DNA of 64,000 nucleotides from Paenibacillus kobensis NBRC 15729 (GTDB taxonomy: Bacteria; Bacillota; Bacilli; Paenibacillales; Paenibacillaceae), in the NCBI RefSeq assembly GCF_004000825.1, contig NZ_BILZ01000005.1:124001-188000 (forward strand), given 5' to 3'. This document shows positions 52,497-60,276 of this stretch, in pieces. The translations under genes and the position numbers were made by a program. Positions within the stretch are counted from its first letter, which is position 1. Each line of letters begins with the position of its first letter. The notes beneath the pieces were generated by a model. That model saw only the letters and a list, made by a program, of their open reading frames with translations. It did not search any database and was not told the DNA's origin.

Positions 52497-53430
52497 CCAG
52501 GCCTCCTAGTAGGGATTGGATTTGCCGCCGCAGCGGCTCCAAGCCAAACCCTAAATCCGCAAGCACTTCCGCATGCGTCCCCCCGTAAGTCGGCCACTGT
52601 TCTCCGCAGTTATGGGAATGAACCGGATACTCGGACATTAGTAATGCCAGATACGACGCCGTACCGCCGGTTGCCCTGTGCTCCTCGACGACGAGGAATC
52701 GATCGGCTAACGCCTTTAGAGGCTCCACGTAAGCTTTTAAGCTTTGACTATCGACATAGCAAGCATGAGCGTGCACGATGAAATCGTACTCTTCGGCTAA
52801 CTTCATGCACAGTTCCGTTGCTTGTTCCCCGACGGAAATCAGGCATAGCCTAGGCCAGACATCCGGCGCTGCCCTCTCTTCTACAAGCAGATCCCTGCAT
52901 GACCGCTGCGATGCACGCGGCAAGCTTTCGAATGCATCGTTGCGGGATAAACGAATATAATACGGTTCCGCGGATGCAGCCGCTTCACGAATGACTCTCC
53001 TCGTCTCCTCTTCCCCATGCGGACAAGCAATCCTAATATTCTGGAAAGATTGAATGACGGCTATGTCCTCCAGTGCATGATGGGTCGTGCCGAACCAACC
53101 GCCCGACACGCCGCCGTATGGAGCGACGAGCTTCACATTTTTCCCCATATAGCCCATCGACAGCTTCACGCTCTCCGCTGCCCGCAATGCCGCGAAAGCG
53201 GCAAAGGTCGAAATAAACGGGACATAGCCCGCTTCAGCGAGGCCGGCAGCGATGTCGACGCCCGCGAGCTCCGCGATGCCGAGATTAAGGAACCGATTCG
53301 GGTGACGGATCTGGAACGGATGGTTTTTGCCCCCTAGATCCGCCTCGAGACAAATAATTCGTTGCTCGGTTTCCGCAAGCTTGGCGAGCTCGTCTTTATA
53401 GGTCTCCCTCCCTGATAATGTCGTCGTCAC
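52486..53430 (-). CDS. Transketolase C-terminal subunit (split enzyme)
   Basis: A 314-residue protein containing the pyrimidine-binding domain (LEADLGG, NLGIAELAGVDIAAGLAE, VAPYGGVSGGWFGTTHHALEDIAV) and the transketolase C-terminal domain (FLVVEEHRATGG). The two halves of transketolase are separate genes here, as in archaea and some specialised pathways. The start at GTG 53430 overlaps the partner's stop as GTGA with GGTGAG upstream; an ATG at 53448 is an alternative. With its partner it would transfer a two-carbon ketol unit, most plausibly to the LysW-bound semialdehyde. Confidence 0.87.
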   Translation of the reverse strand: MTTTLSGRETYKDELAKLAETEQRIICLEADLGGKNHPFQIRHPNRFLNLGIAELAGVDIAAGLAEAGYVPFISTFAAFAALRAAESVKLSMGYMGKNVKLVAPYGGVSGGWFGTTHHALEDIAVIQSFQNIRIACPHGEEETRRVIREAAASAEPYYIRLSRNDAFESLPRASQRSCRDLLVEERAAPDVWPRLCLISVGEQATELCMKLAEEYDFIVHAHACYVDSQSLKAYVEPLKALADRFLVVEEHRATGGTASYLALLMSEYPVHSHNCGEQWPTYGGTHAEVLADLGFGLEPLRRQIQSLLGGLDGI

Positions 53431-54236
53431 GATAGGCTCACCTTCCATCTTCTCGCCAGATTGGCGGGGATTTTGGCGTAATGCGCATCCGGATTCCCCT
53501 CGAGCGCAGCAACGCCCTTTCCTTTGACGGTCCGGGCTAGGACAGCAAGCGGCTTATCGCTGTCCGTCGTGATAGCGGAGAAGATGTCGTCGTGCCGGTG
53601 ACCGTCAATCTCACGGACGGCGAACCCGAACGCCTCGAACCGTTCCTTCAGATGGCGGATCGGCGAAATGTCGTCTACATATCCGTCGTTCTGCCCTCCA
53701 TTGCAATCGATAATATAGATAAAATTTGTAAGAGACTGCGCCTGGACGATCTGAGCCGTCTCCCAGATGAGCCCCTCCTGCAGCTCCCCGTCTCCCCCGA
53801 TCGCGATGCCGAGCCCGCCGGACCCTTGCAGCCTCTGCGCCAATGCCCAACCCGCCGCGTATGCGACGCCATGCCCCAAGCTGCCCGTCGCGAAAGGAAT
53901 GCCGGGAAGCTTATGGTTCGGATGCCCCGTGTAGAGCGAGCCTTGCCTGCCGTAGCTTTCCGCCGGATTGGTTGGCAATCTTCCATACACGTAAAGCGCC
54001 GCATAGAGAGCTGCTGCTGCATGCCCCTTGCTCAGAATGACGGAGTTATTCTTGTCATGTCCGTATTTCGCGTAGGCGACGACCAATAGATCGATAACCG
54101 ATAGACTTCCTCCGATGTGACAACCGGTCGGTGCTGCCGCCATGTCTATGATCAGCTTCCTCGCTTCTCTTGCCCGATCGGCTAACGACAGATCCGAAAG
54201 TTCCTGTTCCCTATATACAGGTACTGATTGCTCCAT
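53427..54236 (-). CDS. Transketolase N-terminal subunit (split enzyme)
   Basis: A 269-residue thiamine-diphosphate-binding half: CHIGGSLSVIDLLV, SKGHAAAALYAAL, GSLGHGVAYAAGWAL, and the cofactor/metal motif GDGELQEG with the asparagine in DCNGGQ. GGAGG lies five bases before ATG 54236. It is one base from the kinase-peptidase gene, so the operon is very tight here. A transketolase has no place in lysine or arginine formation. Its presence marks the cluster as a specialised pathway of the vazabitide type, in which a C2 unit is added to a carrier-bound amino acid semialdehyde. Confidence 0.88.
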   Translation of the reverse strand: MEQSVPVYREQELSDLSLADRAREARKLIIDMAAAPTGCHIGGSLSVIDLLVVAYAKYGHDKNNSVILSKGHAAAALYAALYVYGRLPTNPAESYGRQGSLYTGHPNHKLPGIPFATGSLGHGVAYAAGWALAQRLQGSGGLGIAIGGDGELQEGLIWETAQIVQAQSLTNFIYIIDCNGGQNDGYVDDISPIRHLKERFEAFGFAVREIDGHRHDDIFSAITTDSDKPLAVLARTVKGKGVAALEGNPDAHYAKIPANLARRWKVSLS

Positions 54237-56084
54237 TTAATCCTCCGTTCGTAACCGGAACCATTCGTTAACGGCTTCTCTGAGAATGGCTCGCGAAGAT
54301 TCGACTTCCCCGTAGGACAAATATTCGTCGTTCGTGTGATCCAGACTCGAATCGCCCGGGCCGTAAGCGACCATCGGAACGGAAGTCCAAGCCGAAGCCA
54401 GCGTGTTCATGTCGCTCGTTCCCCGTTTCTTCAAATAGCGAACAGCCTTCCCGTGCTTGGCGAAGCTTCGAACGAAAGCTTTCACAAGCGTATCCGAACG
54501 CGGATTGGCAAAGCCCGGCGTCGAGCGAAGCACCTCGACCGTCACCGCATCGCCGACGGACAGATCGACCTTGTCCACGTAGTCGTTGCCGGCTTCCGGC
54601 GATATTCTGAAGTTCAATATAGCGGTAACCGTTATATAGCCGCGCTCGTTTCTGTGCTCGATATCGATCAAGGAGGACAAGCTCTGCGGATCGATGTCCC
54701 GAACCCTGCTGCGGATGTCGGCCGCGATATCATACAGCTCGTCGATGGCGCTTACGCTGTTCTTCGCCGCTGTATGCTCCTGCGCGCGTCTAATGGTGAT
54801 CCGAAGCTTGAACAATCCGTAATACCCTAACGTCAAGCTGTCTTCGCCGCTAGGTTCGCCGATAATGACCGCGTCTGCCCGATAATGGTCCCGGATGTAG
54901 AAAGCGCCTTTCGATGACGAAATTTCTTCTTCCACCGCGCCGATCACAAGCAGCGAGCCGTTCTCGGGCACGTCCGCTTCCCTTAGCATATGGATGAAGT
55001 TCACGAAGCTGCCTTTGGCGTCTACGACGCCTCTTCCGGTCAGACCGTCTGCGTCCGAATGAACCGGCCACACGTAAGGCACCGTGTCGATATGGCCCAG
55101 GAGCAGCAGCGTATGAGGACCGCTGCCCCTGCGGAACACAATGTTGCCGGCTTCATCAATCTGACCAGCCACCGACGGATCTTGGATCTCCTCAAGCAAG
55201 AAACGGGCAAGCTCGTGCTCGTCTTCGGAAACGGACGGAATGCGGGCAACCTTGTTCAGCAGCTCGAAGGCGGCAGGCCCGCGCTCCGCTTGCCAGAACC
55301 ACGTCCGGCCGCCGCGTTCCACCGAATGCGGACCGGATATATTCACGTCGCAGACTCCCCGTCCGGATGCCAGCCTTGCCGCCCTCACCTTCTGCTTCAT
55401 GCGTCCCTGGACGGATGGGAGCTCTTCGTCCCCGTACACATCCGGAATGGTCGAGCCTTCGTCTCCGATATCCCGCAGCAGCCCCGCCGTGCCGGTCACG
55501 AAGCGCAGATGATGCGCTTCGAGCTCAACGGCAAGCTCGGCGCCCAGCACGTCGGCGTCGATATTGATATACGAGGCGAGCTCAGGATCCCAGATCGGAG
55601 GCGACAAGCATACGACATCGAAGCTGTTAAGAGCGTCATGCAGGAAAGAGGTATGACTGCCCGCATATTGGCCGAATAACGAATCCCGCACGATGACGGT
55701 TTTCTGGCCTTGAACTGCCTTGATCGGTTTCGCTTTTCTGCCGATCACAAGCCCGTTGTCGCCGCCAAGCTGCGCGAACGCGCTAAGCCCTTGTTCCGCG
55801 AGCCGCTCCCGTACCGGAGCTAAGATGTTATCATAGTAGGCTTCTCGGACATAGAGCATCTCCTCCGGGGAGCAATAGCGCACTTCATCACCAGATGGCA
55901 GCGTCAAGAAGGGCATTGGCCGCGACAGGTCTTCGTACTTCCGGCGTATCGCTTCCGCGCCGCCCGCGACGAGCAGCACTCGGTTCCCTCTTCGCGAGAT
56001 GCGGCCAATCTCTTCGAAGATCTCAGGATGATTGACGATGGTACTGCTGCCAAGCTTGATCACATATAAAGTGCCTCTGCTCAT
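54237..56084 (-). CDS. Fusion of LysZ-like kinase and LysK-like M20 peptidase
   Basis: A 615-residue two-domain protein. Residues about 1-265 are an amino-acid kinase of the LysZ/ArgB type (VIKLGSSTI, LLVAGGAEAI, LGGDNGLVIGRK, TGTAGLLRDIGDEGSTIP). It would phosphorylate the side-chain carboxyl of the LysW-bound acid. Residues about 270-610 are an M20 metallopeptidase of the LysK/ArgE type with complete metal ligands (LGHIDTVPY, GRGVVDAKG, AVEEEIS, IIGEPSG, LDHTNDE), which would free the final amino acid from LysW. The second and last carrier-bound steps are thus joined in one chain. Start ATG 56084 by TAATG overlap; AAGGAG lies ten bases upstream. Confidence 0.87.
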   Translation of the reverse strand: MSRGTLYVIKLGSSTIVNHPEIFEEIGRISRRGNRVLLVAGGAEAIRRKYEDLSRPMPFLTLPSGDEVRYCSPEEMLYVREAYYDNILAPVRERLAEQGLSAFAQLGGDNGLVIGRKAKPIKAVQGQKTVIVRDSLFGQYAGSHTSFLHDALNSFDVVCLSPPIWDPELASYINIDADVLGAELAVELEAHHLRFVTGTAGLLRDIGDEGSTIPDVYGDEELPSVQGRMKQKVRAARLASGRGVCDVNISGPHSVERGGRTWFWQAERGPAAFELLNKVARIPSVSEDEHELARFLLEEIQDPSVAGQIDEAGNIVFRRGSGPHTLLLLGHIDTVPYVWPVHSDADGLTGRGVVDAKGSFVNFIHMLREADVPENGSLLVIGAVEEEISSSKGAFYIRDHYRADAVIIGEPSGEDSLTLGYYGLFKLRITIRRAQEHTAAKNSVSAIDELYDIAADIRSRVRDIDPQSLSSLIDIEHRNERGYITVTAILNFRISPEAGNDYVDKVDLSVGDAVTVEVLRSTPGFANPRSDTLVKAFVRSFAKHGKAVRYLKKRGTSDMNTLASAWTSVPMVAYGPGDSSLDHTNDEYLSYGEVESSRAILREAVNEWFRLRTED

Positions 56085-57133
56085 TATGGCCACGCTCCTT
56101 CGCCTTCTCGAGGCAATCCTTCTTCCTCGGGAAATCCGAAGTACAGATTAGCTGCCTGAATGGCTTGGCCTGCCGCTCCCTTGAGCAGGTTATCGATCGT
56201 CGCCAACGAAACGCAGTTTCGGCCCTCCACATAGGCTCCGATCTCCGCGAAGTTCGTGCCGTTCACCGTCTTGATCATAGGAGTGCGATTGCCTGCCGGC
56301 AGATTGTGAAGGAATGGCTTGGCGGCATAGGCGCTGTAGAACGCTTTTCTCACATCGACATCGGTAACGCCCTCCTTGAGCAAGGAATAGGATGTCGCCA
56401 TAATTCCCCGCGGCAAATCCAGGCTGTATACCGAGAATTGAAGATCGACCGTACGGTCCAAGTGATAGAACAGCGCATGCTCGATTTCCGGCTTGTGCCG
56501 ATGGCCGTGCACTTTGTAGGCCCGGAAGTTGTTCGATCGCTCGGCATGATGCTCGGCCGTCGACTTCCCTCCGCCGCTTGAGCCGGTCTTGGCGTCCGTA
56601 ATGACGCGGTCCTCGATCAGGTCATTCGCCACTAACGGATACAACGTATAGAACGTCGCCACCGCCATGCATCCCGGCAGATTCACTACCTTCTTGCTCC
56701 GGTCGATCTCGCTGAATTCGGGAATGAAATAATGCCAGCCGCCTTCAAAATCATGCTTCAGCGTCTCCGGATAATGCCGCTGCAATAACGCGGTATCGGC
56801 AATCCGATAATCGCCGCTCACGTTAAAAATGTAGTCCGTATGCTCGGAAACCCGGCGGATGAGCTTCGGCAATTCTCCTGTTGGCAAGCATGAGAATACC
56901 GCGTCATAATGCCCCTCCAGCTCGGAGACCCGGCTGAATTTGAGTCCCCCCGGCTTCTTCTTATGAATCGAAGCCGTGTAATATTTGTCCGCCGGAAGGC
57001 CGGCATTCGACTCGGATGAAATGAACGTTACCTCGAAGCCGGGATGCCTGCGAAGTAGCCTGTACAACTCGGCTCCAGTGAACCCGCTGCCGCCGAGAAT
57101 GGCCGCTTTCTTCAATTGCGCCGCGCCGCTCAT
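56084..57133 (-). CDS. LysY/ArgC-type acyl-phosphate reductase
   Basis: A 349-residue NADP-dependent semialdehyde dehydrogenase. The Rossmann motif is ILGGSGFTGAELYRLL, the catalytic cysteine lies in NLPGCMAVATFYTLYP, and a late KVHGHRHKPEIEHAL histidine region is present. In LysW pathways it reduces the carrier-bound acyl phosphate to the semialdehyde. It overlaps the aminotransferase stop by ATGA and the fused kinase by TAATG, so the pathway enzymes are made in step. The PGCMA variant of the usual PGCYPT/PGCNAT fits a LysY-like rather than a plain ArgC role. Confidence 0.87.
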   Translation of the reverse strand: MSGAAQLKKAAILGGSGFTGAELYRLLRRHPGFEVTFISSESNAGLPADKYYTASIHKKKPGGLKFSRVSELEGHYDAVFSCLPTGELPKLIRRVSEHTDYIFNVSGDYRIADTALLQRHYPETLKHDFEGGWHYFIPEFSEIDRSKKVVNLPGCMAVATFYTLYPLVANDLIEDRVITDAKTGSSGGGKSTAEHHAERSNNFRAYKVHGHRHKPEIEHALFYHLDRTVDLQFSVYSLDLPRGIMATSYSLLKEGVTDVDVRKAFYSAYAAKPFLHNLPAGNRTPMIKTVNGTNFAEIGAYVEGRNCVSLATIDNLLKGAAGQAIQAANLYFGFPEEEGLPREGEGAWP

Positions 57134-58452
57134 CCTAACCTCGCATCTCTTTCATAGACGACCTTCAAGTCGCTGCTGCTCTCTGCAAGCTGGCGTATCT
57201 TATCCGGGTTCGCGTCCACTTTCTTGAATGCCAAGGCGTATGCCTGAATCCGCTCGTATTCGATCGGCGAACGAAGCTCCCTGCAGATGGTAAGCGTGCT
57301 GCGCAGCATCTTCAACGTTTCGGGAAACCGGTCTAGCTCATAGCCGAAATCTTGCCGGTCCGACAGCGAGAACGGATAGCCGTTGCCGAAGCCTCTCCTG
57401 TTCTTGAACGGGAGATGGCCGGGAATCGGCACGTTCTGCCATTCCCTCGCGAAGACGCCTTCCGCTTGAATCAGCTGCTCGACCGCATGTTTGACCCGGT
57501 AATCCTCCAGATCCCCAAGCCCCAGACGCTCCGGCGACAGCTTAACGCGGTACATATTATAGCTGTGCTTATAGCCTTCCGGGACGAACGGTCCGCTGAA
57601 CAGCTTCGTCTCCTTAAGCGCGTTCGTCAGATAAGCGGCGTTTCTCGCTCGGACCGCATCGTAATAAGGCAGCCGCTCAAGCTGGCTTAAACCGAATGCC
57701 GCGGCGATCCAGGACATGCGGTAATCGATACCCGATGAATCGAGGAACGCGAGCGCGCGCTGGTAGTCCTCCTTCTCCCGGAAGAACGCAATGCCGCCTT
57801 CGCCGCCGACAGGGAAATTTTTATCCGCCATCAGGCTCTGTCCCGCACTGTCTCCGATCGAGCCGGCCACTTGGCCGTCTATGGATGCAGAATGGGCATG
57901 GGAAGCATCTTCGACAAGCCTCAGCGAATGTTTATCCGCTAATTGGCGCAACGACTGCAAGTCGGCCGGCAAGCCGTGCACATGAACAGGCATGATCGCT
58001 TTCGTCTTGCGGGTGATCGCTGCCTCCACCTTCGAAGGGTCCAGGCAATACGTAACGGGATCGATATCCACGAATATCGGAATTGCTTTGGCGGCAACGA
58101 CCGCTTGAGCGGTCGCGATGAACGTGAAGGCGGGCACAATAACCTCGTCACCGGGCTCCACGCCAACTCCGACAAGAGCTAGGTGCAGACTCGATGTGCC
58201 GCTGGACGTGGCAATGGCGTAATTGGCGCCCACGTACCTGCGGTACGTTTCTTGGAATTCCTCGACGACGCTGTCGCCGTCTTGTTGAATCGAGACGAAC
58301 ATTTGAATAACGTCTTCTTTCGTAATAATAGGAAAATTGGTTCGGCGAACGTCTTCGGGAATGATGGACGGTCCTCCGTCAATAGCTAGCGGAGAGCGAA
58401 TCCATTGCTCGTCGGGCAGCTGCAGCGGTTTGCGGATAAAATCGGTTTTCAT
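57130..58452 (-). CDS. DegT/DnrJ/EryC1/StrS aminotransferase
   Basis: A 440-residue PLP enzyme. The substrate and cofactor blocks are clear: ATSSGTSSLHLALVG, PAFTFIATAQAVV, LVEDASHAHSA, and the cofactor lysine in SLMADKNFPVGGEGG. This family aminates keto groups on sugars and cyclic or linear polyols, matching a hydroxyketone made by transketolase better than the LysJ-type enzyme of ordinary lysine synthesis. It overlaps a shorter, degenerate relative by ATGA. It probably converts the carrier-bound keto acid to the diamino acid. Confidence 0.88.
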   Translation of the reverse strand: MKTDFIRKPLQLPDEQWIRSPLAIDGGPSIIPEDVRRTNFPIITKEDVIQMFVSIQQDGDSVVEEFQETYRRYVGANYAIATSSGTSSLHLALVGVGVEPGDEVIVPAFTFIATAQAVVAAKAIPIFVDIDPVTYCLDPSKVEAAITRKTKAIMPVHVHGLPADLQSLRQLADKHSLRLVEDASHAHSASIDGQVAGSIGDSAGQSLMADKNFPVGGEGGIAFFREKEDYQRALAFLDSSGIDYRMSWIAAAFGLSQLERLPYYDAVRARNAAYLTNALKETKLFSGPFVPEGYKHSYNMYRVKLSPERLGLGDLEDYRVKHAVEQLIQAEGVFAREWQNVPIPGHLPFKNRRGFGNGYPFSLSDRQDFGYELDRFPETLKMLRSTLTICRELRSPIEYERIQAYALAFKKVDANPDKIRQLAESSSDLKVVYERDARLG

Positions 58453-59111
58453 GACGATGGATTCCTCCTTAAGAACGAAATCTTGACGCAGGCCGCCACG
58501 AGCGGGCTAAGCCTGTAATTGAATTGGACAGCCGGCTGGAGCTCCGGCGCGCTCTCCTCCTGCGTCCACATCGTCTGCAGGTCGAAGGCACCGAATATTT
58601 TGAGCCGCTCGGCCTTCTTCCAGACGAGCTCGTCATTCGACGCGACCGCGGCGACCGGCCCAAAGCCTAATCCCGTGAAATCGAGGATGAGCACAGGCGA
58701 CAGTGCGGCAGAGCTTCGAATCTCTTGCTCTAACCGGTGGAGGTTATGACCGTCCACCGTTATCGCGGAGTACGCGTTTTTCACATGGGGATCCGTCGAG
58801 AGCTGAATGCCCAGCCACTTCGCGAACTTCCTCTCCTGCTCGCTGGCATGCTCGAGCCGCGCCACCGATCCATATCCGATGTCCTGCCCCCAGAATGCCC
58901 CATGCACCGCACCTGTAAAGCTATTAAACAAAGATACGTATTTGGTATTCGTAAGCTTGGCTATCGCCTTCTCCAGCCCTTTCAACTCATGGTCATTTTT
59001 TTCGATGCTCATGATGACGCCCGAGTTCAGCACTCTGGTCAGAACAAACGATAATGAGAAATAGTGTTCCTTCTCGATTGGAGCCGCTGGTTTCGTTAAT
59101 GTGTCTCCCAT
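58449..59111 (-). CDS. Degenerate DegT-like protein without PLP lysine
   Basis: A 220-residue protein that follows the large-domain order of DegT aminotransferases: GLEKAIAKLTNTKYVSLFNSFTGAVHGA for the substrate loop, VLILDFTG for the PLP aspartate, and FNYRLSPLVAACV for the tail. The lysine block FxFQxxK is replaced by FDLQTMW, so the cofactor-binding lysine is Trp. The C-terminal small domain is absent. It overlaps the active aminotransferase gene by four bases. A regulatory or structural partner of that enzyme is the best guess; the family link itself rests on motif order. Confidence 0.6.
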   Translation of the reverse strand: MGDTLTKPAAPIEKEHYFSLSFVLTRVLNSGVIMSIEKNDHELKGLEKAIAKLTNTKYVSLFNSFTGAVHGAFWGQDIGYGSVARLEHASEQERKFAKWLGIQLSTDPHVKNAYSAITVDGHNLHRLEQEIRSSAALSPVLILDFTGLGFGPVAAVASNDELVWKKAERLKIFGAFDLQTMWTQEESAPELQPAVQFNYRLSPLVAACVKISFLRRNPSS

Positions 59112-59135
59112 TCTCTAATAATTCCTCCCCGCATA

Positions 59136-60029
59136 CTAAGAATTAACCGTTAGATTTGCCTCATTCGTACTGCCTATCTTCTCCTTTACGTATTCGGCAA
59201 TATGATAGGCGACATCGACGCCATGCACCTTCCATGATTTCGCGAATTCCGGATTCTGATTGACTTCACATACGACATAACGAAGCTGTTGATAATCGAA
59301 GAACAAATCGGCGCCGTAAATGCCTTCTCCCAATACGCCGACCAAATCCCCGCAAATCGCAGCGATCTCGCTGTTGATCTCGATCGGTTCGATTTCCGCT
59401 CCGAGATGCGTATTCGTCTTCCAGTTCTCGGCCGACACCCGGCGGAAAGCAGCGATCGGCTTGCGTCCGACAATGACGACACGAATATCGTAATCGCCTT
59501 TCTCCACATACTCCTGCACAAGGACCGGAAACGATTGGTGACTCGGATCGACCGATTCCCTAGCGGCAATCCATCCCTCGAGGCATTCCTTCCCCGTCAT
59601 CCTTGCGATCCCCCGCCCCCAAGAGGACGTAGCGGGCTTAATGACGCATAGATCCCCGAAGTCCGAAAGCGCGTCGTACAGCTTCGCCGGGGTGAAGGCG
59701 ACTTGAAACCGGGGCTGCGGAATGCCATGTTTTTCGAACACGATCGCCTGATGGATTTTATTCGTGCAAATCGAGATGACTCTGGCCGAATTCAATGTTT
59801 CAAATCCGGCCAGCTCAAGAAGCTTGGAGCGGCTCAGCGCGTTTTTTTGGGACAAGCAACGGATGAGAGCAAGTCCGTATGGCGGGACGACGCTCTTTCC
59901 GACGGGGAGATCCATAGAGTCCAAGTTCACTTGAACGGTAACGCCGAGCCGATTAAGATGCTCGATGATAAGCTGCTCTTCTTCCCTTAGCTTCGTGACG
60001 CACAATAGAATGGCACTTTGGTTCTCCAC
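59136..60029 (-). CDS. lysX: LysX-like ATP-grasp ligase
   Basis: A 297-residue ATP-grasp enzyme of the LysX/RimK type with KPATSSWGRGIARM, LVQEYVEKGDYDIRVVIVG, and metal ligands in YVVCEVNQNPEF. It should attach the alpha-amino group of glutamate or 2-aminoadipate to the C-terminal glutamate of LysW. Start is GTG 60029, eleven bases after the LysW stop, with TAGGTG upstream; reading on to 60176 would run through the LysW gene in another frame. Length fits the LysX family. Which acid it selects cannot be told by eye. Confidence 0.87.
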   Translation of the reverse strand: MENQSAILLCVTKLREEEQLIIEHLNRLGVTVQVNLDSMDLPVGKSVVPPYGLALIRCLSQKNALSRSKLLELAGFETLNSARVISICTNKIHQAIVFEKHGIPQPRFQVAFTPAKLYDALSDFGDLCVIKPATSSWGRGIARMTGKECLEGWIAARESVDPSHQSFPVLVQEYVEKGDYDIRVVIVGRKPIAAFRRVSAENWKTNTHLGAEIEPIEINSEIAAICGDLVGVLGEGIYGADLFFDYQQLRYVVCEVNQNPEFAKSWKVHGVDVAYHIAEYVKEKIGSTNEANLTVNS

Positions 60030-60039
60030 GGGATGACAC

Positions 60040-60213
60040 CTACTCTCCCCAAGTTTCTTCGATTTCGGGAGCCAGAGCGATCGCGACACTGCTCGCTTCA
60101 ACCTGGACTTCGTGCTCCTGGCCGCAGGAATCGCACTCCACGATTTCTCCTGTGGTCGCGTTCTCTTCCACCTCAATGTCCGACTTGCATACGAGACAGC
60201 TTAGTTCTGCCAT
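60040..60213 (-). CDS. lysW: LysW, amino-group carrier protein
   Basis: A 57-residue acidic protein beginning MAELSCLVCK. Two CxxC pairs (Cys6/Cys9, Cys27/Cys30) form a zinc ribbon, and the C-terminus is EETWGE, a variant of the EDWGE tail whose last glutamate carries the substrate. AAGGAG stands just before ATG 60213. LysW blocks the amino group of the growing amino acid and steers it through negatively charged contacts to each enzyme. It starts the operon that ends at 49367. It is 63 bases after a peptide-transporter gene in the same direction. Confidence 0.93.
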   Translation of the reverse strand: MAELSCLVCKSDIEVEENATTGEIVECDSCGQEHEVQVEASSVAIALAPEIEETWGE

Positions 60214-60276
60214 TCTCCTTGCACCTCCAATTGGTATTAGAAAAAATGTATTATAACGGAATGAATCCCTTATAAC

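Noticed and set aside
60030-60176. Longer LysX reading from 60176
   Set aside because: That stretch is the LysW gene in another frame; the GTG at 60029 gives the normal LysX length.
49367-60213. Ordinary lysine or arginine biosynthesis operon
   Set aside because: The split transketolase, DegT-type aminotransferase pair, exporter and extra ATP-grasp ligase do not belong in those pathways, and the homocitrate-branch genes are absent.
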